Source: Bacteroidales bacterium
GTDB lineage: Bacteria; Bacteroidota; Bacteroidia; Bacteroidales; JAIPAP01
DNA length: 41,206 nt
Reading direction: 5' to 3'
NCBI GenBank assembly: GCA_021740045.1
Contig: JAIPAP010000023.1
Location: forward strand, 1 to 41,206
A model generated the notes under the pieces. It was given only the letters and a program-made list of their open reading frames with translations, had not been told where the DNA came from and did no database searches. The position numbers were made by a program, and so were the translations under genes. This document shows, one piece after another, positions 1 through 8,700 of this stretch (position 1 is the stretch's first letter; each line of letters begins with the position of its first letter).

Positions 1-35
1 GCAACAATTTCTACATCGGGATTATACCTAAGTAA

Positions 36-167
36 AGCGATTTTTCACTGCGTTTAAATCGCTCAATTTGGGTTTCGATCAATTCACGGTATAATTGATG
101 TTAATCCGCTACAGCCCGGAGCATTCACTCCGTTTTGCGGGCCCAATACTTTACGAGTATTGTTTTT
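36..167 (+). terminator. Left-edge non-coding segment with three hairpins, the last terminator-like
   Basis: No gene can be supported before the kinase stop codon at 151. Three inverted repeats are visible: AGCGATTT/AAATCGCT (36-43/56-63), CGGAG/CTCCG followed by TTTT (117-136), and CAATACT-ttacg-AGTATTG followed by TTTTT (144-167). The last two have the stem plus T-tract form of an intrinsic terminator read left to right, so they probably end a plus-strand gene lying off the left edge. A plus-strand frame ends at TAA 33-35 and could be its last ten codons, but that is too short to call. The third hairpin overlaps the end of the minus-strand kinase gene, so it may serve both directions, although no T-tract follows it on the minus strand. 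Confidence 0.5.
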
Positions 168-1146
168 CCACAATGTTTTCGGCGAGATAATTATGTATCT
201 CATTCCATTTTTCCATATTCATTTTAGCACCGGTTACCTCTATCACCTTTCCGGCCAACAGGGAGCCGATTTTGCCACTGGTCTCAAGGTCATAGTTACT
301 GATCAAACCATAGAGGAAGCCCGATGCATAAACATCCCCGGCACCGGTCGTATCAACCGGTTGTGCTTCAATGGGTTTGATACGGTATACCTGATCACCC
401 TGTTTGATGAGAGAACCTTCGCTACCTATCTTCACAATAGCGATTCCGGCTTTTGTTGCCAGAATATTCAGCGCCTCTTCAGGCTCTTTGCCGGTAAGAG
501 ACCGGGCCTCTTCTTCGTTAGCAAAAAGTATGTCTACATAATCGCTGATGAACTCATCAAGGAAGTCCAGGTTCATCTCCACTATATTATAGCTGGCCAG
601 ATCAATCGATATCTTCATATTATTCGATTGAGCAATAGTGGCTGCTTTAGTGAGCAATTCATGACTCTGAACCAGGTAGCCTTCCACATGGAAATAATCA
701 TATCCTTTAAACAGCTCATCGTCCAGGTCCTCAGGGCTTAGTTCCACGGCTGCTCCAAGATATGTGGCAAAAGTTCGTTCGGAATCTTCCGAAACCAATG
801 CAACCGCCCGTCCACTTGGAGTGTTGCTTCTTAAGAGCGAAGGCTTGATCCTGCTTTGCTTCAGGTCATCGGCAAAGAAATTGCCCAGTTTGTCATTTCC
901 AACCTTACCAATGAATCCGGTATCCACACTTAAATGCGCCAATCCATGAATAGTGTTGGCAGCCGAACCCCCGCTCGAAAGTGATTTCTTCAAGCCTTCG
1001 GTAGCCTTACCGATCTTTTTAACCACGTCAGCCTCTACTAGCTGCATGCTTCCTTTGGGCAATTCAAATTGCTCCAGAAGCTTGTCGCTTTCCAGGCGGG
1101 TCATTACATCAACCAGCGCATTTCCCATTCCAAGTACCTTCTTCAT
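151..1146 (-). CDS. PfkB-family adenosine kinase (ribokinase fold)
   Basis: A 331-residue PfkB/ribokinase-fold kinase. The N-terminal substrate-binding glycines are in SGGSAANT (about 58-65), and the C-terminal signature DTTGAGD (265-271) ends in the expected catalytic base Asp271. Proteins of this kind in Bacteroidota are annotated as adenosine kinase, converting adenosine and ATP to AMP and ADP in the cytoplasm. The sequence alone does not prove the substrate. The context supports it strongly, because it is the last gene of an operon containing S-adenosylhomocysteine hydrolase, whose product is adenosine. Removing adenosine would pull the reversible AhcY reaction towards hydrolysis. The gap to metK is 134 bp and holds a hairpin. 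Ribokinase or fructokinase activity is the main alternative. Confidence 0.85.
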   Translation of the reverse strand: MKKVLGMGNALVDVMTRLESDKLLEQFELPKGSMQLVEADVVKKIGKATEGLKKSLSSGGSAANTIHGLAHLSVDTGFIGKVGNDKLGNFFADDLKQSRIKPSLLRSNTPSGRAVALVSEDSERTFATYLGAAVELSPEDLDDELFKGYDYFHVEGYLVQSHELLTKAATIAQSNNMKISIDLASYNIVEMNLDFLDEFISDYVDILFANEEEARSLTGKEPEEALNILATKAGIAIVKIGSEGSLIKQGDQVYRIKPIEAQPVDTTGAGDVYASGFLYGLISNYDLETSGKIGSLLAGKVIEVTGAKMNMEKWNEIHNYLAENIVEKQYS

Positions 1147-1208
1147 AAACTTTGCTGTTTTATATATTCAAATTTTGCGTTTTTCAACCTGTTCCGCTTC
1201 ATCCCCAT

Positions 1209-1236
1209 GCGGTCAGCACCTTTGATACTGGACCGC
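1209..1236 (-). other. Intercistronic hairpin between metK and the adenosine kinase gene
   Basis: A perfect GCGGTC/GACCGC stem (1209-1214 and 1231-1236) with a 16-nt loop lies in the 134-bp gap of the SAM-cycle operon. No T-tract follows it on the minus strand, so it looks more like an RNA-processing or mRNA-stability element than a terminator. It may set different levels for metK and the kinase; that is inference. Confidence 0.35.
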
Positions 1237-1280
1237 AGGAGAAGAGCAGAATTAACAGGATGAATGTTTATCTTTCTGTT

Positions 1281-2585
1281 TTACACCACGTTGGCTTTGG
1301 CCTTACTTTTTTCTTCCAGGCCGAACTTCTCTTTAACGCGCTCAACATAATCGAGCTTTTCCCACCCGAAGGTTTCCACTTCTTTCTTGTCGCCGTTCAC
1401 ATATACCACTTTTTTACCCGGGCGACGGCCCATGTGGCCATATGCGGCTGTTTCCTGGAATATGGGGTTCTTCAGGCCAAAGCGTCTTACAATTGCACTT
1501 AGCCTGAGGTCAAACAGCTCTTTCACTTTTTCGGCAATTTCTTCATTGGTCATATCAACCCTGGGATTGTGGGTACCCACATAAACGCTTACCGGGTCGG
1601 CAATGCCGATGGCATAAGCCAACTGCACCTCCACCTCATCAGCAAGGCCTGCCGCAACAAGGTTTTTGGCAATATGGCGCGCCGCGTATGATGCTGAGCG
1701 GTCGACCTTTGAGGAATCTTTTCCTGAAAAGGCGCCACCGCCATGGGCACCACGACCGCCGTAAGTATCAACAATGATCTTTCGGCCTGTAACTCCGGTA
1801 TCGCCATGTGGTCCACCGATCACAAATTTGCCGGTTGGGTTTACATACAGGGTGAAATCCGTTTCGAAATATTTTTGGATTTCTTTGGGGTAAGTCTTCA
1901 TTACCCGCGGTATCAAGATATTCCGTACATCGGTTTCGATACGGCCAAGCATATCTTTTTCAGCCTTTTCACGTGCTTTTGGTGTATCATCAACCGGTTT
2001 AACAAATTCGTCATGCTGGGTTGAAACCACTATGGTATCAATGCCCAGCGGGGTGTGATCATCATCGTACTTAAAGGTAACCTGTGCTTTTGAATCGGGG
2101 CGCAGGTATGGCATTTCGCCTTCTACTTTCCGCACCTCCGACAACTCCTTCATTAAACGATGTGAAATATCTACCGGCAATGGCATGTAATTTTCGGTTT
2201 GGTTGGTGGCAAAACCGAACATCATACCCTGGTCGCCGGCTCCCTGCTCTTCTTCCTTTTCACGGTTAACACCCATGCTAATGTCGGGCGATTGTTCGTG
2301 AATGGTGGTTAATACACCACAGGAATCGGCATCGAAGCGGTAATCGGGCTTGATATAGCCAATGCGACGGATCACATCGCGGGCGATTTCCTGCACGTCT
2401 ACATAAGCTTCGGTTTTTATCTCACCACCAACCACAACAAGTCCTGTGGTTACAAAAGTCTCAGCCGCGCATTTTGAATTGGGATCCTGGATGAGGATCT
2501 CATCCAAAATAGCATCTGATATCTGGTCGGATATCTTGTCGGGATGTCCTTCCGAAACTGATTCTGAACTGAATAAATATGGCAT
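1281..2585 (-). CDS. metK: S-adenosylmethionine synthetase (methionine adenosyltransferase)
   Basis: Makes SAM from methionine and ATP in the cytoplasm. Family motifs are clear: the N-terminal GHPDKISDQISDAILD, the central GAGDQGMMFG and the phosphate-binding GGGAFSGKDSSKVDRS. The length of 434 residues exceeds the enterobacterial enzyme of about 384, as I recall for Bacteroidota MetK, with extra sequence in the middle and at the C-terminus (GWEKLDYVERVK). The ATG at 2585 is preceded by an A-rich leader without a Shine-Dalgarno, normal for the phylum. It is the third gene of the methyltransferase-ahcY-metK-kinase operon, so SAM supply is co-transcribed with a SAM-consuming enzyme. Confidence 0.97.
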   Translation of the reverse strand: MPYLFSSESVSEGHPDKISDQISDAILDEILIQDPNSKCAAETFVTTGLVVVGGEIKTEAYVDVQEIARDVIRRIGYIKPDYRFDADSCGVLTTIHEQSPDISMGVNREKEEEQGAGDQGMMFGFATNQTENYMPLPVDISHRLMKELSEVRKVEGEMPYLRPDSKAQVTFKYDDDHTPLGIDTIVVSTQHDEFVKPVDDTPKAREKAEKDMLGRIETDVRNILIPRVMKTYPKEIQKYFETDFTLYVNPTGKFVIGGPHGDTGVTGRKIIVDTYGGRGAHGGGAFSGKDSSKVDRSASYAARHIAKNLVAAGLADEVEVQLAYAIGIADPVSVYVGTHNPRVDMTNEEIAEKVKELFDLRLSAIVRRFGLKNPIFQETAAYGHMGRRPGKKVVYVNGDKKEVETFGWEKLDYVERVKEKFGLEEKSKAKANVV

Positions 2586-2610
2586 ATAATTTAAGTTTTT
2601 AGTTTTAAAT

Positions 2611-2656
2611 TATTCTCTATCTTCTATTTTCTACCTTCTACCTTCTATTCTCTAAT
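2611..2656 (-). repeat. Purine-rich degenerate short repeat between ahcY and metK
   Basis: The plus strand shows an imperfect run of CTTCTA/TTTCTA/CCTTCTA units, so the minus-strand transcript carries repeated TAGAAGG/TAGAAAA elements between the ahcY stop and the metK start. It overlaps the last ahcY codon. The repeats resemble a slippage-prone simple sequence. They contain AGAAGG-like pieces but sit too far from the metK start to be its ribosome-binding site. Confidence 0.5.
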
Positions 2657-4076
2657 ATCTATAATGATCTGACTTATAAGGGCCTTTAACCGGAACACCA
2701 AAATAATCGGATTGATCCTTGGTCATTTCGGTCAGGTCGATGTCCAGATGACTCAGGTGTGCACGGGCAACCTCCTCATCGAGGTGTTTGGGCAGCCGGT
2801 AAACGCCGATCTTGCGATCGTTTTGCCACAAGTCGAGCTGCGCCATCACCTGGTTGGCAAATGAGTTACTCATTACAAATGACGGGTGACCGGTAGCACA
2901 ACCCAGGTTTACCAGGCGGCCTTCAGCCAACAGGATAATGGAATGGCCGTCCTTAAACTTAAATTCATCCACCTGGGGCTTAATGGTTTCCTTTTCAACA
3001 TTGGGATCTTCTTCCATCTTTTCCACTTCAATCTCATTATCAAAGTGGCCGATGTTACATACAATGGCTTTATCTTTCATTTTAGCCATATGATCCACCG
3101 TGATCACTCCTTTGTTTCCGGTAGCGGTTACGAAAATGTCGGCCTTGCCAACAATGTCATCAAGGCGACGAACTTCATAACCTTCCATGGAAGCTTGCAG
3201 GGCACAAATGGGATCGATTTCGGTAACAACCACCTTGGCACCGTATGCACTTAAACCTTGTCCACATCCTTTACCAACGCCGCCAAAACCGCAAACCACC
3301 GCAGTTTTCCCGGCAATCATAATATCGGTTGCACGTTTAATGCCGTCGATAAGAGATTCGCGGTTTCCATAGTTGTTATCGAATTTCGACTTGGTTACCG
3401 AATCGTTCACATTAATAACGGGGAACAATAGTGTTCCGTCATTTTCACGCTGATATAGACGGTTAACACCGGTAGTGGTTTCTTCCGAAGCGCCACGCAA
3501 TTCTTTTACCGTACGATGCCATTTATCTTTATCATCTTCCAGGATCATCTTCAAACGGTTGAGCAGGGCTTCCTCATCCCATGCTTCAGGCTTCTTCTCA
3601 AGGATAGATGTGTCGTCCTCGGCCTGATGACCAAGCGTAACCATTAATGAAGCATCACCACCGTCATCCACAATAATGTTCGGGCCTTTTCCGCCCGGGA
3701 ATGATAAAGCCTGCGCTGTGCACCACCAGTATTCATCAAGGGTTTCGCCTTTCCAGGCAAACACCGGAATACCTTCTTTGGCAATGGCCGCAGCCGCTTC
3801 ATCCTGGGTGGAAAATATATTACAACTGGCCCAACGTACATTGGCGCCAAGTTCGGTTAAGGTTTCTATGAGCACAGCCGTTTGAACCGTCATATGAAGC
3901 GAACCGGTAATCCGGGCGCCCTTCAAAGGCTTTTCCTTCCCGTATTTTTTTCTCAACTCAATGAGACCCGGCATTTCATGCTCCGCCAGCTCAATTTCTT
4001 TACGGCCTGCAGCTGCAAGCTCTATATCCCTAACCCGGTAATCGAGTTGTTCTTCTACTTTTTCCAAAGTCTCCAT
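2652..4076 (-). CDS. ahcY: Adenosylhomocysteinase (S-adenosyl-L-homocysteine hydrolase)
   Basis: Hydrolyses SAH, the inhibitory by-product of every SAM-dependent methylation, to homocysteine and adenosine, using bound NAD. Seen: N-terminal substrate-domain motifs ([17 protein letters not shown], and [14 protein letters not shown]), the Rossmann NAD motif [12 protein letters not shown] in the middle, [12 protein letters not shown] near the end, and the conserved C-terminal [10 protein letters not shown] that reaches the neighbouring subunit's cofactor. The length of 474 residues is normal for the long bacterial form with its insertion. It lies 43 bp downstream of the methyltransferase and 66 bp upstream of metK, with no terminator between them. 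Confidence 0.97.
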   Translation of the reverse strand: METLEKVEEQLDYRVRDIELAAAGRKEIELAEHEMPGLIELRKKYGKEKPLKGARITGSLHMTVQTAVLIETLTELGANVRWASCNIFSTQDEAAAAIAKEGIPVFAWKGETLDEYWWCTAQALSFPGGKGPNIIVDDGGDASLMVTLGHQAEDDTSILEKKPEAWDEEALLNRLKMILEDDKDKWHRTVKELRGASEETTTGVNRLYQRENDGTLLFPVINVNDSVTKSKFDNNYGNRESLIDGIKRATDIMIAGKTAVVCGFGGVGKGCGQGLSAYGAKVVVTEIDPICALQASMEGYEVRRLDDIVGKADIFVTATGNKGVITVDHMAKMKDKAIVCNIGHFDNEIEVEKMEEDPNVEKETIKPQVDEFKFKDGHSIILLAEGRLVNLGCATGHPSFVMSNSFANQVMAQLDLWQNDRKIGVYRLPKHLDEEVARAHLSHLDIDLTEMTKDQSDYFGVPVKGPYKSDHYRY

Positions 4077-4119
4077 GTTTTAATCCTATTTTCGTTTTTA
4101 ATGGTTAATAATTTATCTT

Positions 4120-4974
4120 TTAGTTGTTTGCACCGTTTTTCTTAAAGTGGAAGATCCCCCAGGTGAGGTTTCCTTCTTTTCCACCTCTAACCCAGTGCAC
4201 CAATCCATTTTTCATCTTTTCGATGTATTCATTGGATATGTAGTTTTTCAAGTAATCTTCCTTTTTGATAGTTTCTTCCCGCACACGACTATAATGATTG
4301 GCCAACTGGTGGGGCATCTCTTCAAATGCCTGCTCTTCCAGTCCAACCTTTTCACAGATTTTACGGTAAAACTGCGGGGAACCCAATGATGAAAGGTTGA
4401 TGCGATCATAGATCGGTTGCAACACGCTTTCATTACAATTATCGGCTTGCATGGGGTCCGAAAGGATGAAATCACCGCCGGGTTTCAGCACCCTTGCCGT
4501 TTCCTCAATAACCTTTTTGCGATTATCGCTATGGAGTATAGCATCCTGCGACCACGCTATGTCGAAGGTCTCATCCGGATAAGGAATTTCATCATAACTG
4601 CCATCGATGATATCGATCAAATGATCGAGGCCCTGTTCACGGTTTTTCTGACGTCCGCGTTCATTTTCAGCCTCACTCAGGTTGATCACTGTAACATGGC
4701 AGCCAAATCTTTCGGCAAGGCGGCGGGCCGTACCACCGAAACCACCACCCAGATCGACAATTTTGGTATTCTCATCGATCTTTTGGGCAAAATGGGCCAT
4801 ACGATCATTGGTACGGCGACTGGCGGTGTAAATATCTTCATCTTCCGACTTATATAAACCTATATGAAGGTCTTCACCACCCCATACCCGGTAATAAAAA
4901 TTGTCAGCATCCTTGCTGTTATAATAACTTCTTGCCTTTTCAACTTCTGTGGAATACTTATAACTCATATTCAT
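4120..4974 (-). CDS. Sarcosine/dimethylglycine N-methyltransferase (glycine betaine synthesis)
   Basis: A 284-residue class I SAM-dependent methyltransferase and the first gene of the minus-strand operon. Motif I is VDLGGGFGG (73-81), and motif-IV-like WSQDAILHSD (141-150) follows. The N-terminal block DADNFYYRVWGGEDLHIGLY and the later DPMQADNC and LQPIYDRINLSSLGSP are, from memory, characteristic of the SDMT/BsmB-type enzymes that methylate sarcosine and dimethylglycine to glycine betaine in halophiles and marine cyanobacteria. Its partner, glycine/sarcosine methyltransferase (GSMT), is not in the window. The two following genes recycle SAH and make SAM, which suits an enzyme consuming two or three SAM per betaine. 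Alternative: a related small-molecule N-methyltransferase of unknown substrate. ATG 4968 is a second possible start. Confidence 0.8.
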   Translation of the reverse strand: MNMSYKYSTEVEKARSYYNSKDADNFYYRVWGGEDLHIGLYKSEDEDIYTASRRTNDRMAHFAQKIDENTKIVDLGGGFGGTARRLAERFGCHVTVINLSEAENERGRQKNREQGLDHLIDIIDGSYDEIPYPDETFDIAWSQDAILHSDNRKKVIEETARVLKPGGDFILSDPMQADNCNESVLQPIYDRINLSSLGSPQFYRKICEKVGLEEQAFEEMPHQLANHYSRVREETIKKEDYLKNYISNEYIEKMKNGLVHWVRGGKEGNLTWGIFHFKKNGANN

Positions 4975-5711
4975 ACTCCCTTAATATTTAAATTTTTGTT
5001 ATATATAATTTAAATTTGTATATTATTTATGATAAATTTTCTACACCTTTTTATTTCATTTATTTATAATCGTATGTTATTGGCTCTTAGTCAAAATTTG
5101 CAATTATGTTTTTTGTAATATGGATTCATCATTATATTCTATAGAACATTTTACCTTACACGAAGCTCTTCAAAACTTCTATATTTTTAACTTTCAATCT
5201 TTTATACCTTTATTATTCGCTTAATTTACCAGTGCTTCTTCCTCTTATACGGAATAGTGTGCGATTTCCGTTGTATGCCTATCCCTTTATCCATTTTTCC
5301 AATGGACAAGGCCTAGATCAAGCGTTTTGGTCAACGCCTCAACCTAATGGTAAACTTTTTAATGTGTATGGACCTACTTCTCCACATTATCTTTTCTTCT
5401 TCTATACGAACAAATTTAACGTAAGATGTTTCAATAAAATCATGTGTAAAATCATTCGAAAGTTTATGTACTGTATTTCTGTGTTTTATAATACAATTTA
5501 TAATGTTTTTTTCCATATTTTCAAATTTCATAAAAAACAATTTACATTTTCTTAACATTGAATCAAGCTCCATATCATATAATATTTGACATATAAATTT
5601 TAGATGGTTATATTTACTAAAAAGAATAATTTTAATTATGTTATCGCATTTTTCGTTAGCTTTGTTACATGCTGATCATTTTCGGCAAAACATGTAACAA
5701 AATCTAATCCC
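4975..5711. other. AT-rich stretch of about 740 bp without a supported gene
   Basis: This gap separates the divergently transcribed methyltransferase operon and the alpha-2-macroglobulin gene and must hold both promoters. It is visibly richer in A and T than the flanking genes. Two ORFs in the track (5232-5555 plus, GTG start; 5331-5573 minus, 80 codons) overlap antiparallel, have compositionally biased translations and match nothing I recognise, so neither is called. A less AT-rich core at about 5230-5350 contains small hairpins, for example TCCATT/AATGGA and GCGTT/AACGC. It could be a decayed gene, a structured leader or an unrecognised RNA. I could not place a convincing promoter for the minus-strand operon. 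Confidence 0.5.
5657..5701 (+). promoter_or_regulatory. Promoter -7 element and 11-bp inverted repeat before the alpha-2-macroglobulin gene
   Basis: TAGCTTTG (5657-5664) matches the Bacteroidota -7 element TAnnTTTG; a clear TTG at the expected -33 spacing was not found. Overlapping it is a perfect inverted repeat, TTTGTTACATG (5661-5671) and CATGTAACAAA (5691-5701), with a 19-nt spacer. The repeat would span the transcription start and the early leader, ten bases before the ATG at 5712. That position fits a dimeric repressor site or a leader hairpin. Confidence 0.5.
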
Positions 5712-8700
5712 ATGAGTAAGAAACAATTGTTGGTTATTGTAATTGTTATCATTGCAATAGCAGGACTTATTACCTGGTTTATGATCTTTCGCAGCCAAGC
5801 CAGGGGAAAACAATATGAATTTGCCTCGCATATTGCAGCATTTACTTCCGGGGTCATTTCCAACCAGGACAATATCCGTATTGTCTTTATGGAAGAGGTT
5901 CCTGGGGCCAAAAAGAATATGGCGATCGATCGGGACCTTTTTGATTTTAAACCCTCCATAAAAGGTTCAGCTTTTTGGGTTGACAAACGCACACTGGAAT
6001 TCCGGACTGAGAACACACTCCCTTCCGGACAAGCGTATGAAACAGAATTCGAGCTGGATGAGGTTATAGATGTACCCAGGCAGTTGTCAACATTCCATTT
6101 CCGGTTTCAAACCAAAAAACAAGCTTTTGAAGCTAGCTTTAAGGGCCTGCAAACCTATGATCCCAATCAACTTCAATGGCAGCAACTTATAGGCAATCTG
6201 CATACAGCCGATTTTGTTCAAGATGCCCGGGTTGAAAAAATGTTACTGCCTACACAAAACAACCGGAAATTATCAGTTACCTGGCAACATTCGGCCGATG
6301 GCAAACGCCACCGCTTTACAGTTGACTCTATAAGGCGGAAAAAGGAAGCGGAAAAAGTGGTGGTGGTTCTGAACGGTAAACCGCTTGGCCTGGAGCAAAA
6401 GAAGGAAAAGACCTTTGAAATACCACCGCTGGGGGAGTTCAAACTCGTGAACCTAAGTGTGCATCATAAACCACAGTACATATCCCTTATGTTTTCCGAC
6501 CCGCTTGATGAACAACAATACCTGCAGGGATTGGTACGCATGGAAACCGGGACGGGCTTGAATTTCACTATCAATGGAAATGAAATCAGGGCCTATCCTG
6601 AAACGCGACAAAAGGGGAAAATAAAAGTAACAGTTGATGGCGCGATCAAAAACAGCCAGGAATATAAACTCGGCAGTCCTTACACCACTTCCGTTAATTT
6701 CGAAAGCATTAAACCGGCCGTAAAACTGATAGGCGGAGGAAACCTCCTCCCCGATTCGGATGGATTGCTGCTGCCTTTTAAAGCGGTTAGCCTCAATGGT
6801 GTGCACGTAAGAATCATTAAAGTTTTCAGGAATAATATCCTGCAATTTTTCCAGGACAATGATTATGACGGCAAGCAACACCTAAAACATGTAGGACGAA
6901 TTGTATATGAAGATGATATCAAGCTCCGGTCCGACCAGCCCATTGATTACGGTGAATGGAATACTTTTACCCTCGACCTGTCCGACATGATCACCACCGA
7001 ACCCGGTGCCATATACAGGGTTCAGCTGAATATAAAAAAAGATCATTCACGCTACCCCTGTCCTGATGAAGAAGATGATGAGATACCCGATATACAAACC
7101 GATCTTTTCGAAGAAGAAGTGGATCAAAGTGATGTGAACTACTGGAGCTGGAGTGGATATAATCATTACAGTTATTATAACAACAACTACAACTGGCAGG
7201 AACGTAACAACCCCTGCAAGGAATCATATTACATGCATTACAACCGGGCTGTTGAAAAGAATGTACTGGCCTCAAACCTGGGCATCACAGCAAAAACAGG
7301 TGAAACCGGACGTATGATATTTGCCGTAACCGATCTTATCACTACCAAGCCTATTGATAATGTGGAGATTTCCATTTATAATTTTCAGCAGCAGCTTATC
7401 GACCGGGTAAAGACCGATTCCAAAGGCCTTGCTGATATCGACCTGGAGAAGAAACCTTTCATCCTTATTGCCAAAAAGGATGATCAATATGGTTACCTTC
7501 GGTTGGATGATGGCTCGGCGCTGTCGGTTAGCATGTTTAATGTATCAGGGCGCAAAACCAAAAAGGGTCTCAAGGGATACATCTACGGTGAACGCGGTGT
7601 ATGGCGTCCCGGTGACTCCCTGTTTGTATCGTTCTTTTTGGAAGATCCTGAAAATGTGATCCCCGAAACTCACCCTATCCTGTTCGATCTTGTCAATCCC
7701 AAGGGACAGGTGGTCGAGCGCGAAATCAGGACGTCGGGGAAAAACGGATTGTTCACCTTTGCCACCCAAACTGACCCTGACGCCATTACCGGAAATTATA
7801 GAGCCCGCATCAAAGTTGGCGGGGCAACTTTTGAGAACCCCCTGAAAATTGAAGCAGTTAAGCCTAACCGGTTGAAAACAGAGCTTGATTTTGGTGTGGA
7901 TAAAATTACCAGACAAAATCTTGACGATATAAAGGGGAAACTTTCTATAAATTGGCTGCATGGAGCGCCGGGACGTAACCTTAAGGCTAACATTAAAATG
8001 AAGTTCACCGAGGTTAAAACCACTTTTGACGGTTATCCGGGCTTTACCTTTAGCGATCCTTCCGAGGAATTCACCCCAAAAGAAACTGTGATTTTTGACG
8101 GAAAAGTAAATGATGATGGTAAAGTCAGCTTTGATCCCGGTTTTTCAACTCCCCGGAATGCCCCGGGCATGCTGAAAGCCCATTTTACATTAAGAGCATT
8201 TGAAACTTCAGGAAACTATAGTATCACCCGCAAATCAATGCCCTTTTCTCCCTTTTCATCTTATGTTGGGATTAAAGTTCCCAAAGGCTCTGGCTGGCAT
8301 GGGGCATTGAATTCACAAAAAGCCCATCAAATTCCCGTGATTACGGTAAATGAGGATGGCGGCAAAGTTTCGCGCAACCGCATCCGTGTGGAGGTTTTTA
8401 AGATCAATTGGCGCTGGTGGTGGGAACATCGCGATGAGGATTATCTCTCGCGGTATGTCAGCAGCCGGAGTCGCGATTTAATTAGCAGTGATATTATTTC
8501 AACCGTAAACGGAGAAGGCCATTACAAACTAAAGCTGGATCAGAATTACTGGGGCCGGGTATTTATCAGGGTTACCGATATTGAAAGTGGCCACAGCACC
8601 GGTGAGGTAGCTTACATGGATTGGCCGGGCTGGCGCAGGCAAGGGTCAGAACTCCCTGATGGAGCTGCTATACTGAGTTTTACAACCAATAAAGAGGTCT

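Noticed and set aside
1-150. Minus-strand coding remnant reading off the left edge
   Set aside because: Short open stretches exist in two frames, but each is broken by stop codons and lacks a start; nothing recognisable.
5232-5573. Two overlapping antiparallel ORFs (107 and 80 codons) in the AT-rich gap
   Set aside because: Both translations are compositionally biased, match nothing recognised and have no convincing start context; the plus one begins at GTG.
4975-5711. SAM or SAH riboswitch upstream of the SAM-cycle operon
   Set aside because: I could not recognise the conserved core of any known SAM or SAH riboswitch class in the leader region; covariance-model search would decide.
7130-7205. 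Tyr/Asn/Trp-rich patch in alpha-2-macroglobulin as a novel insert
   Set aside because: Similar aromatic-rich segments before a conserved NPC motif are, as I recall, common in Bacteroidota alpha-2-macroglobulins, so it is probably family-typical.
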